A stretch of DNA of 64,000 nt. Origin: Neurospora tetraspora (Eukaryota > Ascomycota > Sordariomycetes > Sordariales > Sordariaceae). A model generated the notes under the pieces. The model saw only the letters and a program-made list of their open reading frames with translations, ran no database searches and was not told the origin of the DNA. Both the position numbers and the translations under genes were made by a program. Location: contig NW_026944387.1 of NCBI RefSeq assembly GCF_033439725.1, positions 2,046,001 to 2,110,000 of the forward strand, given 5' to 3'. Below are positions 12,228 to 25,700 of the stretch, piece after piece; position 1 is the stretch's first letter, and every line of letters begins with the position of its first letter.

Positions 12228-13289
12228 TTGGTTGTGCTATGGAAACGAAGAACAGTGTTTTGCATATCTTGTTGATGGGTCATTTTGGGTCATACAGTAC
12301 GTCTGCTCGAAGGATACCCTGTGTTAGACAGTCGATGGTCGACATCAGGAGCTACGGAGTTGGAGCGTGTATTGTTTTGGCTACTTGGTGCTTTGGCGGG
12401 TTGTCGAATATGCGCTAGGATGTATTGATGATCAAGTAGCGATGATAGCGGATGTATGCTTTGAAGCATATTTCACAATTGCTGTTGTCATACACTCCTT
12501 TCTCAACAACTCTACGCCTTGTCCGTGGTAATGGTGATGGTAGCAGGGTGGTTAGGCAGGACTATGTTAACCCGAACCCTGAGGTTCAAGTCTCAAGGTC
12601 CAAAGAACCTCTGCCACCTGCTCGCACCTGCCGTTTCCAGCTGTTGACCAGATCTTGGCAGGGATTCACAGCTGTGAACTTGTCCGCGTGATCGATCCTC
12701 AGGAACAGCATCGGCGTCGCGGCCTCGACCAGGTCTTGTCTCGCCAGTGCTCCTCCCGCCTCTTGCCCCAGTCCGAAACAGCCAATCAGATCAACAGGGC
12801 TGTCTTAGCTGCTTGATGACGCATGCAACAGCCAAACGGAGGCCACGAACAACGGGCACAGCAGCACTGGCAGGCATCAACTGAAGGGAAGGATCAGAGC
12901 GCGTGCGCGGGAGCTTCCAGTGTCTCACCAAGTTCCAGTTTCCATTTCCAGTTCCGGTTTCCCATCTCCAGCTCCCATTATCAATAATTCATCGCCGTTC
13001 CGGATTCTGGTCCACTATTCCATTATCGCCTGGACCTAGTCCTCTATCCACTGGACATCAGTGACCCTTTCACAATCGACGGTCAACAACAAGTTGAACA
13101 GTGAATCCGAGGACCGTACATATTGTCGATCTGACGACGACTGTTGGTATCATACCATACGCAACCTGATACATACTGCATCACACTCTTTGGAAGAAGC
13201 GGGAACTTCCAATTCGCATCCAAGCCGCCGAGCGGCATCGGCAACGTCAACAACACCGAAGACGTCCTGCCTTTGATCGATCCGCCATC
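12228..13289. other. Intergenic region upstream of NPC1
   Basis: Spacer between two plus-strand genes that should contain the 3' end of the CUE/Smr transcript and the NPC1 promoter and leader. Around 12920-12980 there is a pyrimidine/purine-skewed stretch of imperfect TTCCAGTTCC-type repeats. No gene seen. Confidence 0.5.
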
Positions 13290-16200
13290 ATGACAAAGTT
13301 ATCCACGCTTGTCGCGGCCAGCGGCTGGCTCCTATCATCGGGTCTGGGAAGTGTCACAGCCGAGATATATACGCCAAAGCACGAAGCTGGACGATGCGCC
13401 ATCAGAGGCCACTGCGGATCCAAGAGTCTCTTTGGAAGCCAGTTGCCCTGTGTTGACAATGGCTTGGCTGAAGAACCAGACGACTATCTCCGTCAACAGC
13501 TGGTTGATCTTTGTGGCCCTAAATGGAATACAGGGCCAGTGTGCTGTCTGCCTGAACAGGTAAACACTCTTTTCGAATCAACTAAGCAAGATGCCGATAC
13601 TGACACTTACTACAGGTTGACTCTCTAAAGTCCTCCCTGTCGACGGCGAACCAAATAATATCGTCTTGCCCGGCATGCAAAGACAACTTCTTCAACATGT
13701 TTTGCACATTTACATGCTCTCCCGACCAGTCGCTGTTCATCAATGTCACCAAGACGATTGAAAAGAAGGGAAAGACACTAGTGACCGAGTTGGACCAGTT
13801 GGTTTCCGACGAGTATGGAACCGGCTTCTACAACAGCTGCAAGGACGTCAAGTTTGGCCCTACAAACTCGCGAGCCATGGACCTGATAGGCGGAGGTGCC
13901 AAGAACTACACCCAGTTGCTCAAGTTCCTCGGTCAGGAACGCTTTGGCGGCTCGCCTTTCCAGATCAACTTCCCCGTCGAATACTCTGAACCCGACACGA
14001 AGCCGCTGCCCATGAAGCCCAAGAACTGCAACGACGAGGACCCGAACTTCCGTTGTGCCTGTGTCGACTGCCCCGAGATCTGCCCCACGCTCCCGGAGGT
14101 CGAAAAGGCTGGTTCTTGCCATGTGGGCGCCCTGCCGTGCCTGTCATTTGCTTCCATCTTGACTTACAGCGTCATCTTGTTCACGTCTATTGCTGCTGTA
14201 GTCGGCCACATTGCCTGGAAGAGACACGCTAAGCGCAGGAGTGAGCGGCTCCGACTTCTCACCGATGCGGCGCCCAGCGACGATGAGGACGAGGGAGACT
14301 TGACCCAGAATGGGGCCATGATTGACCGCCCCCAAAAGACCTACATCATCAACACATGGTGTGATTCTGCTTTCAGCAAGTTGGGATATCTTGCGGCTAC
14401 GTTCCCGGCCATCACCATTGTTACCAGCATTCTGATTGCTAGCATCCTCAGTATTGGCTGGTTCCACTTCGAGCTTGAGAAGAACCCGGCTCGTTTGTGG
14501 GTAAGCCCAACTTCGCCGGCGGCCGAGGAGAAAGCCTTCTTTGACTCTCATTTTGGCGCTTTTTACCGCGCTGAGAAGGTTTTCCTGGTAAACGATACCA
14601 ACCCCTCCGGCCCTGGACCCGTCTTGAGCCATGATACTCTCCTCTGGTGGATGGATGTCGAGAAGAGCGTTGCGGCGCTCAAGGGTGCCAATTATGGAAG
14701 CAGTTTCCAGGACCTATGCCTTAAGCCTACTGGAGATGCCTGCGTCGTTCAGTCAGTCGCTGCTTACTTCCAAGATGATCCCGACTCTGTTGACCCAGAG
14801 GGCTGGAAGAGTACTTTGAGGACTTGTGCCGCGTCCCCGGTCGAGTGCCGCCCTGCTTATGGACAGCCTCTTGATCCTAGCATGATTCTTGGCGGATACC
14901 CTGAGGATGGTGATGTTGCGGAAGCTTCTGCTATGACCGTTACCTGGGTGTTGATCAACCCTCCTGAGGACTCTCCCGAAGTTGACCGTGCTATGGACTG
15001 GGAGGTGGCGCTGAAGAACCGACTACTGGAGCTGCAAGACGAGGCCAAAGAGCGCGGTCTCCGCCTTTCCTTCTCCACCGAAATCAGTCTTGAGGAAGAA
15101 CTCAACAAGTCCACCAACACCGATGCCAAGATCATTGTCATCAGCTACATCATCATGTTCTTGTACGCTTCGCTCGCTCTTGGTTCCACTACCTTGTCCT
15201 TCAAGGACTTGCTTCGCAACCCGGCCGTCTCGCTCGTTGAATCCAAGTTTACACTTGGTGTCGTGGGCATCGTCATCGTTCTTATGTCCATCACTGCTTC
15301 GATTGGTCTCTTCTCCTGGGCTGGTCTGCGGGCTACCTTGATCATCGTCGATGTCATCCCGTTCATCGTCCTTGCCGTTGGCGTGGACAACATCTTCCTG
15401 ATCGTTCACGAGTTTGAGCGTGTCAACATTAGCCACCCTGATGATATGGTTGAGGCACGGATTTCCAGGGCCTTGGGCCGGATGGGTCCTTCGATTCTCT
15501 TCTCAGCCTTGACCGAGACGGCATCCTTTGCGCTCGGTGCCTTTGTCGGCATGCCGGCCGTGAGGAACTTCGCCATCTATGCCGCTGGAGCTGTCTTTAT
15601 CAACGCAATTCTTCAGGTGACCATGTTTGTCTCGGTTCTGACGCTGAACCAGATCCGTGTTGAAGATTCTCGTGCGGACTGCTTCCCTTGCATTCAAATC
15701 AAGTCGGCTAGAGTCCATCTGGCCAACAATGGTGCGGGTCAGGCCCCGGTCTACCTCGAGGCTCCTGAGGAGAGTTATCTTCAGCAGTTCATTCGCAAGA
15801 CCTACGCTCCTCGGCTGTTGGGAAAGAAGACGAAGGCTGTCATTGTCATGATCTTCCTGGGCGTGTTCGCTGCTGGTGTCGCTTTGATTCCCGAGGTTAA
15901 ACTGGGTCTGGACCAGCGAGTTGCCATTCCGGATGATTCGTACCTGATCCCTTACTTCAACGACCTTTACGAGTACCTCAATACTGGTCCGCCGATCTAT
16001 TTCGTCACCAGGGAATTCAACGCTACTGATCGGACGCAGCAACAGAAGGTCTGCGCCCGTTATACCACCTGTGAGCAGATGTCGCTTCCGAACATTCTGG
16101 AACAGGAGAGGAAGCGGACTGAGGTCTCTTACATCTCGACGCCCACTGCCAGCTGGATTGACGATTTCTTCCAGTGGCTCAACCCTGAGAATGAGAGGTG

Positions 16201-17185
16201 CTGCATGGAGCGTCGGAGACCCTGCTTTGCGAACCGCACCCCGGCGTGGAATATCACTCTTTCTGGCATGCCCGAGGGTGACGAGTTCGTCTACTACTTG
16301 AAGAAGTTTCTTACTGCGCCAACAAGCGAAGATTGTCCCTTGGGCGGACAGGCTTCGTATGGCTCTGCTGTTTTGGTCGACTCGGAAAGGGACACCATTC
16401 CGGCCAGTCACTTCCGCACAAGCCACATCCCCCTCCGCAGCCAAGAGGACTTTATCAACGCTTACGCCTCTGCCCGGCGTATCGCCAACGAGATCAGCGC
16501 CGAGACAGGACTGGACGTCTTCCCCTACAGCGTCTTCTATGTCTTCTTCGACCAGTACGCCACCATCGTCTCGCTCACCGGCGCCCTCCTCGGCTCCGCC
16601 GTCGGCATCATCTTCATCGTCGCCTCCGTCCTGCTTGGTTCCCTGATCACCGCAGCGGTGGTAACCCTAACCGTCGTCATGGCCATCGTCGACATCATTG
16701 GCGCCATGGCCGTCATGGGCGTCTCCCTCAACGCCGTCTCGCTCGTCAACCTCATCATCTGCGTCGGCATCGCCGTCGAGTTCTGCGCCCACATTGCCCG
16801 CGCCTTCATGTTCCCCTCTCGCACATTCATGGAGCGCGCCAAGAACCGCTTCCGAGGCCGCGATGCTCGTGCATGGACTGCCCTCTGCAATGTCGGCGGC
16901 AGTGTGTTCTCAGGCATCACGGTCACCAAGCTGCTCGGCGTCTTTGTGCTCGGTTTTACCCGCAGCAAGATCTTTGAGATTTATTATTTCAGAATCTGGG
17001 TCGCTTTGGTCCTCTTTGCTGCTACGCACGCGCTTGTTTTCCTGCCTGTGGCGCTGTCGCTGGTCGGAGGCGAGGGGTATGTTGATCCTGAGAGCGATGG
17101 TGGGTTGGAAGAGGATTTGGCGAGTAGACGGTATAGGGCTTTGGTGCCGGATGCTGATTCGGATTCGGAGGATGAGGAATATTAG
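13290..17185 (+). CDS. ncr1: NPC1/NCR1 sterol transporter (Niemann-Pick C1-related)
   Basis: Polytopic membrane protein of the late endosome/vacuole that moves sterols across the lysosomal or vacuolar membrane. It has 1279 residues in two exons, 13290-13559 and 13616-17185; the intron is GTAAAC..TACAG. Residues 1-24 form a signal peptide. The cysteine-rich N-terminal sterol-binding domain follows (GRCAIRGHCG, then CPACKDNF and FCTFTCSPDQS across the splice junction). After the first transmembrane helix comes a large luminal loop. The sterol-sensing domain at about 595-765 includes the conserved VGVDNIFLIVHEFER. A second luminal domain and a second RND-type five-helix bundle near the C-terminus (VGIAVEFCAHIARAF) complete the family architecture. 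Length matches NPC1 proteins of about 1250-1280 residues. The tail is acidic (DADSDSEDEEY). The frame stays open for 60 codons after the TAG stop, described as a separate finding. Confidence 0.95.
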
Positions 17186-17368
17186 AGTGATCCTACCAGA
17201 CCTCCTAGAGGTGCTTTAAGCGAGGGAAATAATGATGGACCTATCGATGGACCTATCACCACGTCTAGAGGTGCTTTGCGCGAGGGAACTGCCACTGATG
17301 AACCTGTCAATGTTGAGCTCTTTGGGGTGGGGATCATGGCTGCTATTGCGCAGAGATGGGGTGTTTGA
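17186..17368 (+). other. In-frame stop-free extension after the NPC1 stop, with internal repeat
   Basis: Directly after TAG at 17183-17185 the same frame continues for 60 sense codons to TGA at 17366-17368. It encodes a soluble tail with a repeated unit: PPRGALSEG, then SRGALREG 20 residues later, the DNA unit TCTAGAGGTGCTTT being nearly duplicated. It could be a former C-terminus cut off by a new stop, a readthrough extension, or chance (an open run of this length is not rare). Confidence 0.35.
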
Positions 17369-20300
17369 TGAATTTGAAAGGACGTATGGTATTTGGTGTT
17401 TATGATGATGAAGTTTAGAACATGGAATGGAAGGAAAGGGTGTATCACATATGGAACTGAAGGAACAGCGAAAGGCTTTGAAGGAGCGGGGATTATGGAT
17501 TTGTTTGCAGGTTTCCTTTTTGTTTTCAACTTGGTATTCGCTTTTTCTTTTGCAAGGAACCGGAGTAGTGAGAATGATTTCATGATTTTGCATGATAAAG
17601 CGTTCATACGGTCGGGTCAGTACATGTGTCTTTGGGCTACAGAGGGTATCACGGTGAGCATGAATTGGAAACATAATATGCGATGGAAATATATCCATGA
17701 ATTATAGTTTTTCTTTGTTCTTTTGACTATTCGCGCATTGCTTTCTGAAATCATACGCTGTTAACAGGCATTGACGACGCCTTCTTCTAGAATGTGTACC
17801 TTATAGAGAGACTTCCTTCGAGGAATAATTTGGGGATCATTTTTCAAACTGAAGTCGTCTACTTTGCTTTGCGGGATGGTAACGAGGTGGGTCAGTTTAT
17901 GGTTTTGCCCGGGAAGGGACCACCATCATGGCGTTTCATTTACATAGACTCCCATGGAAAGCAGGTGTCAGGTTAGTTGCTTAGCAATTGGAGCGCAGAA
18001 AACGCGGGGACTGGACAGGATCTGATAGCGCAATAACGTGCCTTGGTTATTTTCTGTACGCCTCAGCCCACCAAGATCTTCCTCTTGCTTCCTGTGGCAG
18101 TCGTGCCCAACCTTGCTCCAAAGTGCTGTATCTTCTTCCTGACAAGAAATCAAATAAGCCAATCCCCCAGGGCATGCTTCGCCTTGTCTACTTTTACTTA
18201 ATTCTCTTGCTCGTTCGAAGCAATCGCTTTCACAATCACCACTGCCGAACGTCTATCATCCAGCCAAGAATCGATTTTGCAGATCCGGAAACACAAACAC
18301 ATCTGCCGAAAGGCGACCTGAGTCCTTCTGACAGGGCCCTTGACCAAGCTTCTTTCGCCGCTTACAAGCACACCACAGGAATCACAAGGGAACCCGGAAA
18401 ATGCATGAAGGAAAAGGTAACTTGAGCCTGGCAGCTGCTCGCAAGGCGGGATGGAAACACTTCCCGAATCCCGAGAACGTGGCGACGGGGTGTTGTTGTC
18501 TGAGGTGATGGACTAAAGCGACGTAGCTGTAAGTTTGAGGTCCATCGTTCATCCGACTTGCTAAATGGTGAGAAATCAACTGGATGTCGGGAAAGCTCAT
18601 TCTCTTTGCTTCATTGAATCTTCAACTTTGAATCACTGACGCCACCTACAGGTATGCTCCTAGATTGATACTTGAAGATGTGACACTCGGCGCAGAATAG
18701 AAGCCGTTCCGAGGAGGTTGATTCCTGGAGAATCTATTTCCGTCACCACAATCAGACCCCACCTCCACTTCCCGACTTATACGGAACAGTTGCCGTTCCT
18801 TGAGCGGCTAAAGGCAAGTGCATGGGAAGCAGATCATGAGGGACGTTCAAAATGGAGTCTGCCGAGCGCTCCGGATTCACCGCCGCTAAGACGATCCCTT
18901 ATTACCGAGGCAACCTTTAACACTGCCAGCTAACTGCCTTTAAGCCACCGAAAACCGCTTACGTCTTTGTACAGGACAGTTCCGGGAACACGATGGCTGA
19001 AAGCGTGCATCCGGCTCACGTATCTTGGTAGGATCTTGCCAATCTTCGCAAACTGTCGCGGTCGGCGATTGGATATGACATCTGCCGATGAATGTTGGCT
19101 CGCATGTGCCCCTCCCCCCTCCCTAGGCGTTGGCGTAACCCCCCACCACCACCAACGGCAGTGCTGTTTGGTGGTGCCTGTGGTGGTAGTGGCCACAACG
19201 TAGGGGTTTGTTCATTGTGTTGCTCTCATCGCGGGATACCAGGCAAGCATCGCAAAGGGACGTCTTACACCTTCGGCCTTACCAACGAGACACATCTCAG
19301 ACTACTATTCAACACCCAATATCCCAATATCATATCGGCTATGGAGGGTGGCAATCCACGATCAACCTTACATGGCATACCGCATCTCCAAACTGGAGGG
19401 TGATGGGAAACGGGGATGGCACGATACGGATACTCACACTTCCTTTCCAACTGCGGAAAAGGGGAGGCTGTATACATCCACCAGCCCTGTGGCCTCCATC
19501 TCCATCACGTCTGTAATCATGGGTGAGTACTTGACTATACACTCTCCACGAAGCCGGTTAACCAATACCGTGTAATTCAGGGGTGAACTTGATACGCCCT
19601 GGACTCCTACCTGGCCCTCTTGACACTCTTCCTTGGAGAGCCCGATATATCGTATACACGGCAAATAAAGTTCTTACACTCTTTACACATAGAGCTAATG
19701 AGTATTTGCTTTTGTCATACCAGTTATTATCAAAACTGTGAACCTAGTGGCTCGCCTCACAACAGCTCGTTTGTGTCTGCACAGTTCGGTTGTTTGTTCA
19801 AGTTCATATCTACCCGTGCTGTGTGTGGGATGGCTCGCTTGTTGGGAGGCGAGATAAGTAGGAAGTCCCTACACAACATGATGATGTAATAGTAGGACCA
19901 CCGAGCCGTCAGCCTAGACTTCTCCGCCTTGCTTGTTGACACATCAAGTCTATCCCAGGATTACCGGGCGTCGGGAGATGCACGGGGGGAACTGTCGGGG
20001 TAGATTGGTATGGTTGGGAGATCAGCCTCGGAATCCTATGACGGTACCTACCTACCCCAGTTTGTCTTCTTCTAGGATGTGGGGATCGTCTTGTGTCTCT
20101 CAACCCATGACCCGTTTAAGAGCCGCTTATCCCCTCCACTTGGGTTCTTGGTCAACTAGCAGTCACATATAAGCTCGTCCGACACAGGTTGGCTGTAGTT
20201 CTCTCTTGTTACTTGTTTATCCTACTTGATATCCTCTTTGTTTCCGTTTCCTTAATCCTCAACTTTCCGGATATCTGGTTTCAACAACCACAAGACGGTC

Positions 20301-20409
20301 ATATTACCAGTGTTTGGCCATAGAGAAAGCAAGATACAGGTCGACGCCTCAGGGCACCACTACTTCCGCCTTCCCCTCACGATAACATAATTCCGTATTC
20401 TATTCAACC
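17369..20409. other. Long intergenic region between NPC1 and the P450
   Basis: About 3 kb without a supported gene. Open frames are short, overlap one another on both strands and show no domain. TACCTACCTACC lies at 20045-20056. A TATAAG element at 20168-20173 lies about 240 bases before the P450 start and is a candidate TATA box. Confidence 0.5.
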
Positions 20410-22310
20410 ATGATCACAGACATGATAATACGCGTGCTGGCACAGCACTGGCCAGCAATATTTCTCTCAGTGCTTGTGGGATGGCTGGTTAGGAACAGAT
20501 ATCACAATGGTCTGAACAAGTACCCGGGTCCGTTCCTGGCGTCGTTGACAGACTGGTGGAGGTTCATCGATGTGTATAAGCGGAGACCAGAAGTTACACA
20601 CATATCACTTCACAAGAAACATGGTTCTATCGTGCGTCTTGGACCCAACACTTTGTCCTTCTCGGACCCAGAGGCCATCAAGACCATATACGGTCTTAAC
20701 AAGGGGTTTGTGAAGGTGAGTCTTGACCACGAAGCGGCTTCGATTCAAAAGAACATCTGAGTTGTCCACTAACTCTCAACAAACAGTCCGACTTCTACGT
20801 CGTCCAACAATCCACCGTCAAAGGCCACAACCTCCCCTCCCTCTTCAGCACAACCGACAACGACTTCCACGCGCAATTCCGCCGCTGCGTCAACTCCGCC
20901 TTCGCCATGTCAGCCCTCGTCCAGTATGAGCCGTTCGTCGATAACACCACCAAGCTCTTCCTGAAGCAGACCGAGAAGCTGTACGTCGAAGGCGGAGCAA
21001 AGGCGTGCGACTTCACCCGCTGGTTGCAGTTCTATGCGTTCGACGTCATTGGTGAGATAACATACAGCAAGAGACACGGGTTCATCGAACACAACGAGGA
21101 TATCGACGGGATTGTTTCGTACCTAACCAAGTTGTTCAACTATGTCGCTCCAGTGAGTCCCACTCACTCCCTTTACCTATCCTCCGTTCTTGCATCCCAA
21201 AACTTACAATAATCATGTAATTAGATCGGCCAAATCCCCCTCCTAGACCGGCTCTTTCTCAAAAACCCTCTCTACCTCAAACTCTCCCAATGGGGCCTGA
21301 TAGACGGCACCATGCCCGTCGCCGCCTTCGCCCGCGCCCGCATGGCCGAGCGCTTACCCGAACTGCAGCAAACCGACTCCTCCAAAACCATCCTGCCCAC
21401 CTCGGAAAAACAGGCCACCCTCAAGGTCCAAACCCCCGACCTCCTCTCCAAGTTCCTCGCCGCCCGCTCCGCCCGCCCCAACTTCATGACCGACACCCTC
21501 GTCCAGACCATGGCCGTGTCCATGGCTTTCGCGGGGTCCGAGACCACCGCCATTTCGCTTTCGGCCGTGTTCTACTACCTGCTCCGCACCCCGCGCGCGC
21601 TGGCTCGTTTGCGGGAGGAAATTGACAGCGCGGCTCGCGCAGGGAGGTTCAGTGATTATGAGACGGGACTGGTTACGTGGCAGGAAGCCCAGACGCTGCC
21701 GTACCTGGATGCGTGTGTGAAGGAGGCCTTTAGGTTGCATCCTGCTCCGGGGTTGCCGATGGAACGGGTTGTTCCTGCCCAAGGGATGGAGATTGTGCCG
21801 GGGGAGTGGGTCAGGGGCGGGACGGTGGTCGGGGTTTCGGCGTGGGTTTTGCATAGGGATGAGAATATTTTTGGAGGGAGGTATGGGGTGGAGGAGTTTA
21901 GGCCGGAGAGGTGGTTGGTTGATGAGGAGACGATCTCGAAGGAGAATACTAGCGAGAGGGAACAGGAGGAGAAGAGGATCAAGACGATGAATGGGCATAT
22001 GTTGCAGTTTGGCATGGGGAGTCGGACGTGTATTGGGAAGAATATTAGTTTGTTGGAGATTTATAAGTTGGTGCCGAGTTTGTTGAGGAGGTTTGAGGTG
22101 AGTTTACTACCCCTTTCCCTTTTTTCCCCCCCACTATCTGAGTCTGTTGTTGGGGAGAAAGTTGCTAACGAGTGTGGTGGCGAAAAACAGATCGAATTCG
22201 ATGATCCGAGCAGGGAGTGGGAGATTGTGAATGCTTGGTTTGTGAAGCAGAATAACTTCATTACTAGGTTCAAGGTGAGGGATATCGTTATGCCTGAGAA
22301 CAAGGAATAA
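20410..22310 (+). pseudogene. Cytochrome P450 (pisatin demethylase-like group) with a one-base frame break
   Basis: Heme-thiolate monooxygenase, about 554 residues if intact. Exons are 20410-20715, 20787-21152, 21226-22097 and 22191-22310, all with GTGAGT donors. The N-terminal anchor helix (FLSVLVGWLV) precedes the proline hinge KYPGPFLASL. The I-helix AFAGSETT, the ExxR motif in KEAFR, and the heme loop FGMGSRTCIGKN with its Cys near 493 are all present. After the second intron the reading starts IGQIP but then hits TAG at 21244, while the conserved continuation (LLDRLFLKNP) lies in a different frame. A C-run at 21237-21240 has four bases where five would keep the frame. No other consensus splice site repairs it; a weak GTCCCA donor at 21157 could, but would replace the conserved residues. 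Either this is a recent pseudogene or a sequencing error in a homopolymer. It ends convergent with the next gene. Confidence 0.75.
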
Positions 22311-22718
22311 GTGGCTTTGTATTTTGGGTTTTGTGGAGGTGTTTGGCGTCGGGATAGTTTACTGTTTTTGAGAAGTTCGTGGGGGGGTGTATGAACTGAA
22401 TGGACGCTCTGGTAAATACCTACCTAGATAGTGGCTCCATCTCAGAGTGGAAGTACAACATACGAACTTGAGGCGTGTTTGCACGAAGATGAACTAGATA
22501 AATAAAAATCTTTTTATCTACGTTGGTCTGTATATTTATGCTTGTGGGGGGTATCAACAAAAAAACGAACGATGTATCCAAAGAAGCGGCTCAAGTACAT
22601 CAAAGTCCCTCAAGCAAGATGTCCAAAAGAAAGTAGACAAGCCCCATTACCCGATCGCGACTTCCCTACTGCTCAGCCGCAGTCCTCCTCTTTCTCTTTT
22701 TTTTTTTCACAATCTTCC
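22311..22718. other. Convergent intergenic spacer
   Basis: It lies between two convergent 3' ends and contains TACCTACCTAG at 22417-22427 and a T-run near 22697. No gene seen. Confidence 0.5.
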
Positions 22719-25700
22719 TCAAACACCTCCAACACCCCCATCCTCCAAACTCTCATCCCACCCCCCAGTCTCCAACAACCACCCACCAACCCGCTCCTTA
22801 ACCCCCCCAATCGTCTCCCCCAGCGCCTCATTCCACTGATCCTGCACCACCCTCACCTTCTCCTTCAAATCCTCCGTCAATCTCTGCCCTTCCTCCACCC
22901 TCATCTGATCCACCCTGCTCGCATCCCGTCCATCACTCTCCATCACCTTCGCCTTGGCGCTCACGCACGCCTCCTTCACCTCGTGCAACAAACACAACAA
23001 ATTCGTCTGACTCTCGATAAACTGATACGTGCTCTTCTCCGCATGCAGCAGCAGACTAAACAGGTACTGCAGCGGGTGTTCCACATAGCTCGGATTCTCC
23101 TCGTACTCCGACGCTGGGATCTGGATCTGGAACCCCTCCATGGAAGCGGGGATGTTATCCAGCACAGATCTCTTTAGGGGGGGCGCGATGTCCCAGAAGG
23201 CGGACAACTGCGCCTCGACGCCGCGGACGACGGTTTCCTCGACCACGTCCCGGAACTGTTGGGTCCGGTGCAGGACTTCCTCGTGGTAAGCCAAGGCGCG
23301 CTTGGCCGCGTCTTCGGCGAAGAAGGTCGTGGCGCTGGCGATCTTGTCTTGTTGTCCCTGAAGCAGGCGGTAGGGCGTCAGGACGACTTCGCGGTAGCGG
23401 TCGTTGCGGTCGGACAACAAATCGTAGAGCGCGCGGTGGAGGGTTTCGCGGGCTTCGAAGATCCATTTGAGTAAGGTGAGTTTTTCGAGCAGCTCCGGCT
23501 GCTCGTCGCCTTCTTCTTGGGGGAGGTTGGGGTTGGAGTCGTGCGTTTCGTCGAAGAGGCGAGAGCGGAGGGAGTCGAAGAGCTCGGTGGCTTTGGTGAT
23601 GCGGGTTTGCAGGATCTCGTTGACGGGCACGACGACGGCGGTTTGGAAGGTGTCAAAGTCGGATTTTTCGAGGTCGTTGATTCGGTTGTTTTCGGATGTG
23701 TTGGCGTCCGTCTCGATGGCGGCCGCGTCGGCGTAGCCGATGCTGCCCGAGGCGATTTCGGACTGGAGGTTTTGGCGGAGGGCTTGGCGACGCTGTTTGG
23801 CGGCTTCGGCGGCGTCGAGGCGCGCTTTGGTGCTGGCGAGCTTGAATTTCTCTTTGATGGCGTCGATCTCGGTCATGTCGCTGATGATGCGGACCGAGCT
23901 GCGGGTCTGGGTGAGCTCCGGGTGGTTGTTGTTGACGGCCGGGTGGTGGCGTGGGTAGGGTGGTGGAAGGGTCACCAGGCGAGAGACGTCTAGGTGCGCT
24001 GGGTTGGGTGTGCTTGGGGTTGAGTAGTTGGATAACACCGAGTTGCGGGCTGATTGTTGTTGCGGTTGTGCCGGTGTTGTTTGGTCTTGCTGCTCGTGCC
24101 ATCCCACCTTCTCAGGGGGGTATTCAGAGTCGGAGTAGCGCTGGTTGTTACTCGGGCCGGCTGATGCGTCGTCGATCCACTGGAGAGCTTCTCTGGCCTC
24201 CTTGGGGACGCCCATGTATTTGGATTCCCTCTTTGATCGTTCCATCTTCGTCGACGGCGCACCGCTAGAGTCCGCTTCCCACCATCGACTTGCCGGACGT
24301 CCTCGAGAGTCCTGCTCATCCACCGCATCGCTCACGCTCATACTGAGGATGGGCGACAACGAGGGCATGTAGTTCGAAGTCGGCCAGTTGTTCGCATTTG
24401 GTGTGTTTCCACTACTTCCTGGCGTCATCGGCTGGCTAGCACTCGAAGGCGTGATGGGCGTTTGTCCATGGCTATTGGGGTTTCCACTGAAGACAGAGCC
24501 GATAGAGCCACGATGTGACCTGGGCTCCGAAGACTGCGGTGTGGTCAGTTCGATAACCCCGCTTGTAGCAGAGTTCGAGGACTCTCGTCTGATGTGAGTA
24601 TCCATCGGTCGGAATAGGTCACGAGTTAGGTCGAGGATCTCGGAGCCCATAGCCCCTATGGCAGCCCCGTATCTTTCCCTTCGTATCCTGGATTCACTGA
24701 CAAAGAACTCGGCAAACAGGCGGACTCGCTCGGCATCACTCGATGCCGTCATTTCTTTCTGTGCAAAAGCTGTGAAGCGCTCGATGGTTGCGTGTGTGAA
24801 CTGCTCGTTACTTTGATTGATGACCGAGTGACGTGTTAGGTGAGTAGCAGGCACATGAGAGGTCGAGGAAGCGCGGCTTCCGGTGGGAGGTGTCGGAAGA
24901 GCCTTTGGTGCAAGAGCCTGGTGGTCCTCGGTATACCGATGGGTTTCCGATGACAGTCCTGTTGGGGTTAGCTGTCCAGAATGAGCCTGATTCGAGCCCA
25001 TGGCCCGAGGCGTGGTGCCCTTAGATTCGTGGCTGTTGTCCATCGACTCTCCCGTTCTAGGACCGTCACTCATTCGACTGGACCTCGGTGTCCCTCGGGT
25101 GATTGTCAACCGTCTCTGCAATCCACCTGAGCCTGGAATGACAATATCCGAAAGATCCTGCGACCCATCCATGGAGTTACGAACGTTCCCTCTCGTTCGG
25201 CTTTCCGTCCTTCGCTCACGGATTGTCTTGTCGGTTCTCTGAGCGTAACTCCTAGCCAGCGAACCCATCGAAGCTTCTGAAGACACTGCTGATTGGGGGT
25301 GTGCACTCGAACTTGCGACACTCGCAGTTTCCGTTGCAGCAGGTACCCTGTTGTCAGGAGATGGTGTTCGGGCTTGGGCTTGAGCGTTCGACATGACCTC
25401 GGTATCCTGCCAATTTGCTGGGGTAGGCGGAACAGGCCCCAAAGTAGTAACTCCGCTGGGAGGGGGCCTGCGAGTGGGAGGCGAGACCATAGGGTCGCTT
25501 CCAGAGGGAAATCTCTGAACGCTTTGGGTGCTTTGTGATCGTGCTGATGACGGCGGAGGACCCGGTGGCGGAGGCGGAACGGGCATTGCCGAATCCCATC
25601 TAACCTGAGATGACGATCGGGACCTGGCCGATGTCGGTGTAGCAACCGCAGGCGTTGATACTGCTCTTCGTGCCGCAGGGGCCAAGTTTGCCGTTTGCTC

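Noticed and set aside
15503-16444. Antisense open frame opposite NPC1
   Set aside because: Wholly inside the conserved NPC1 exon and without domain features.
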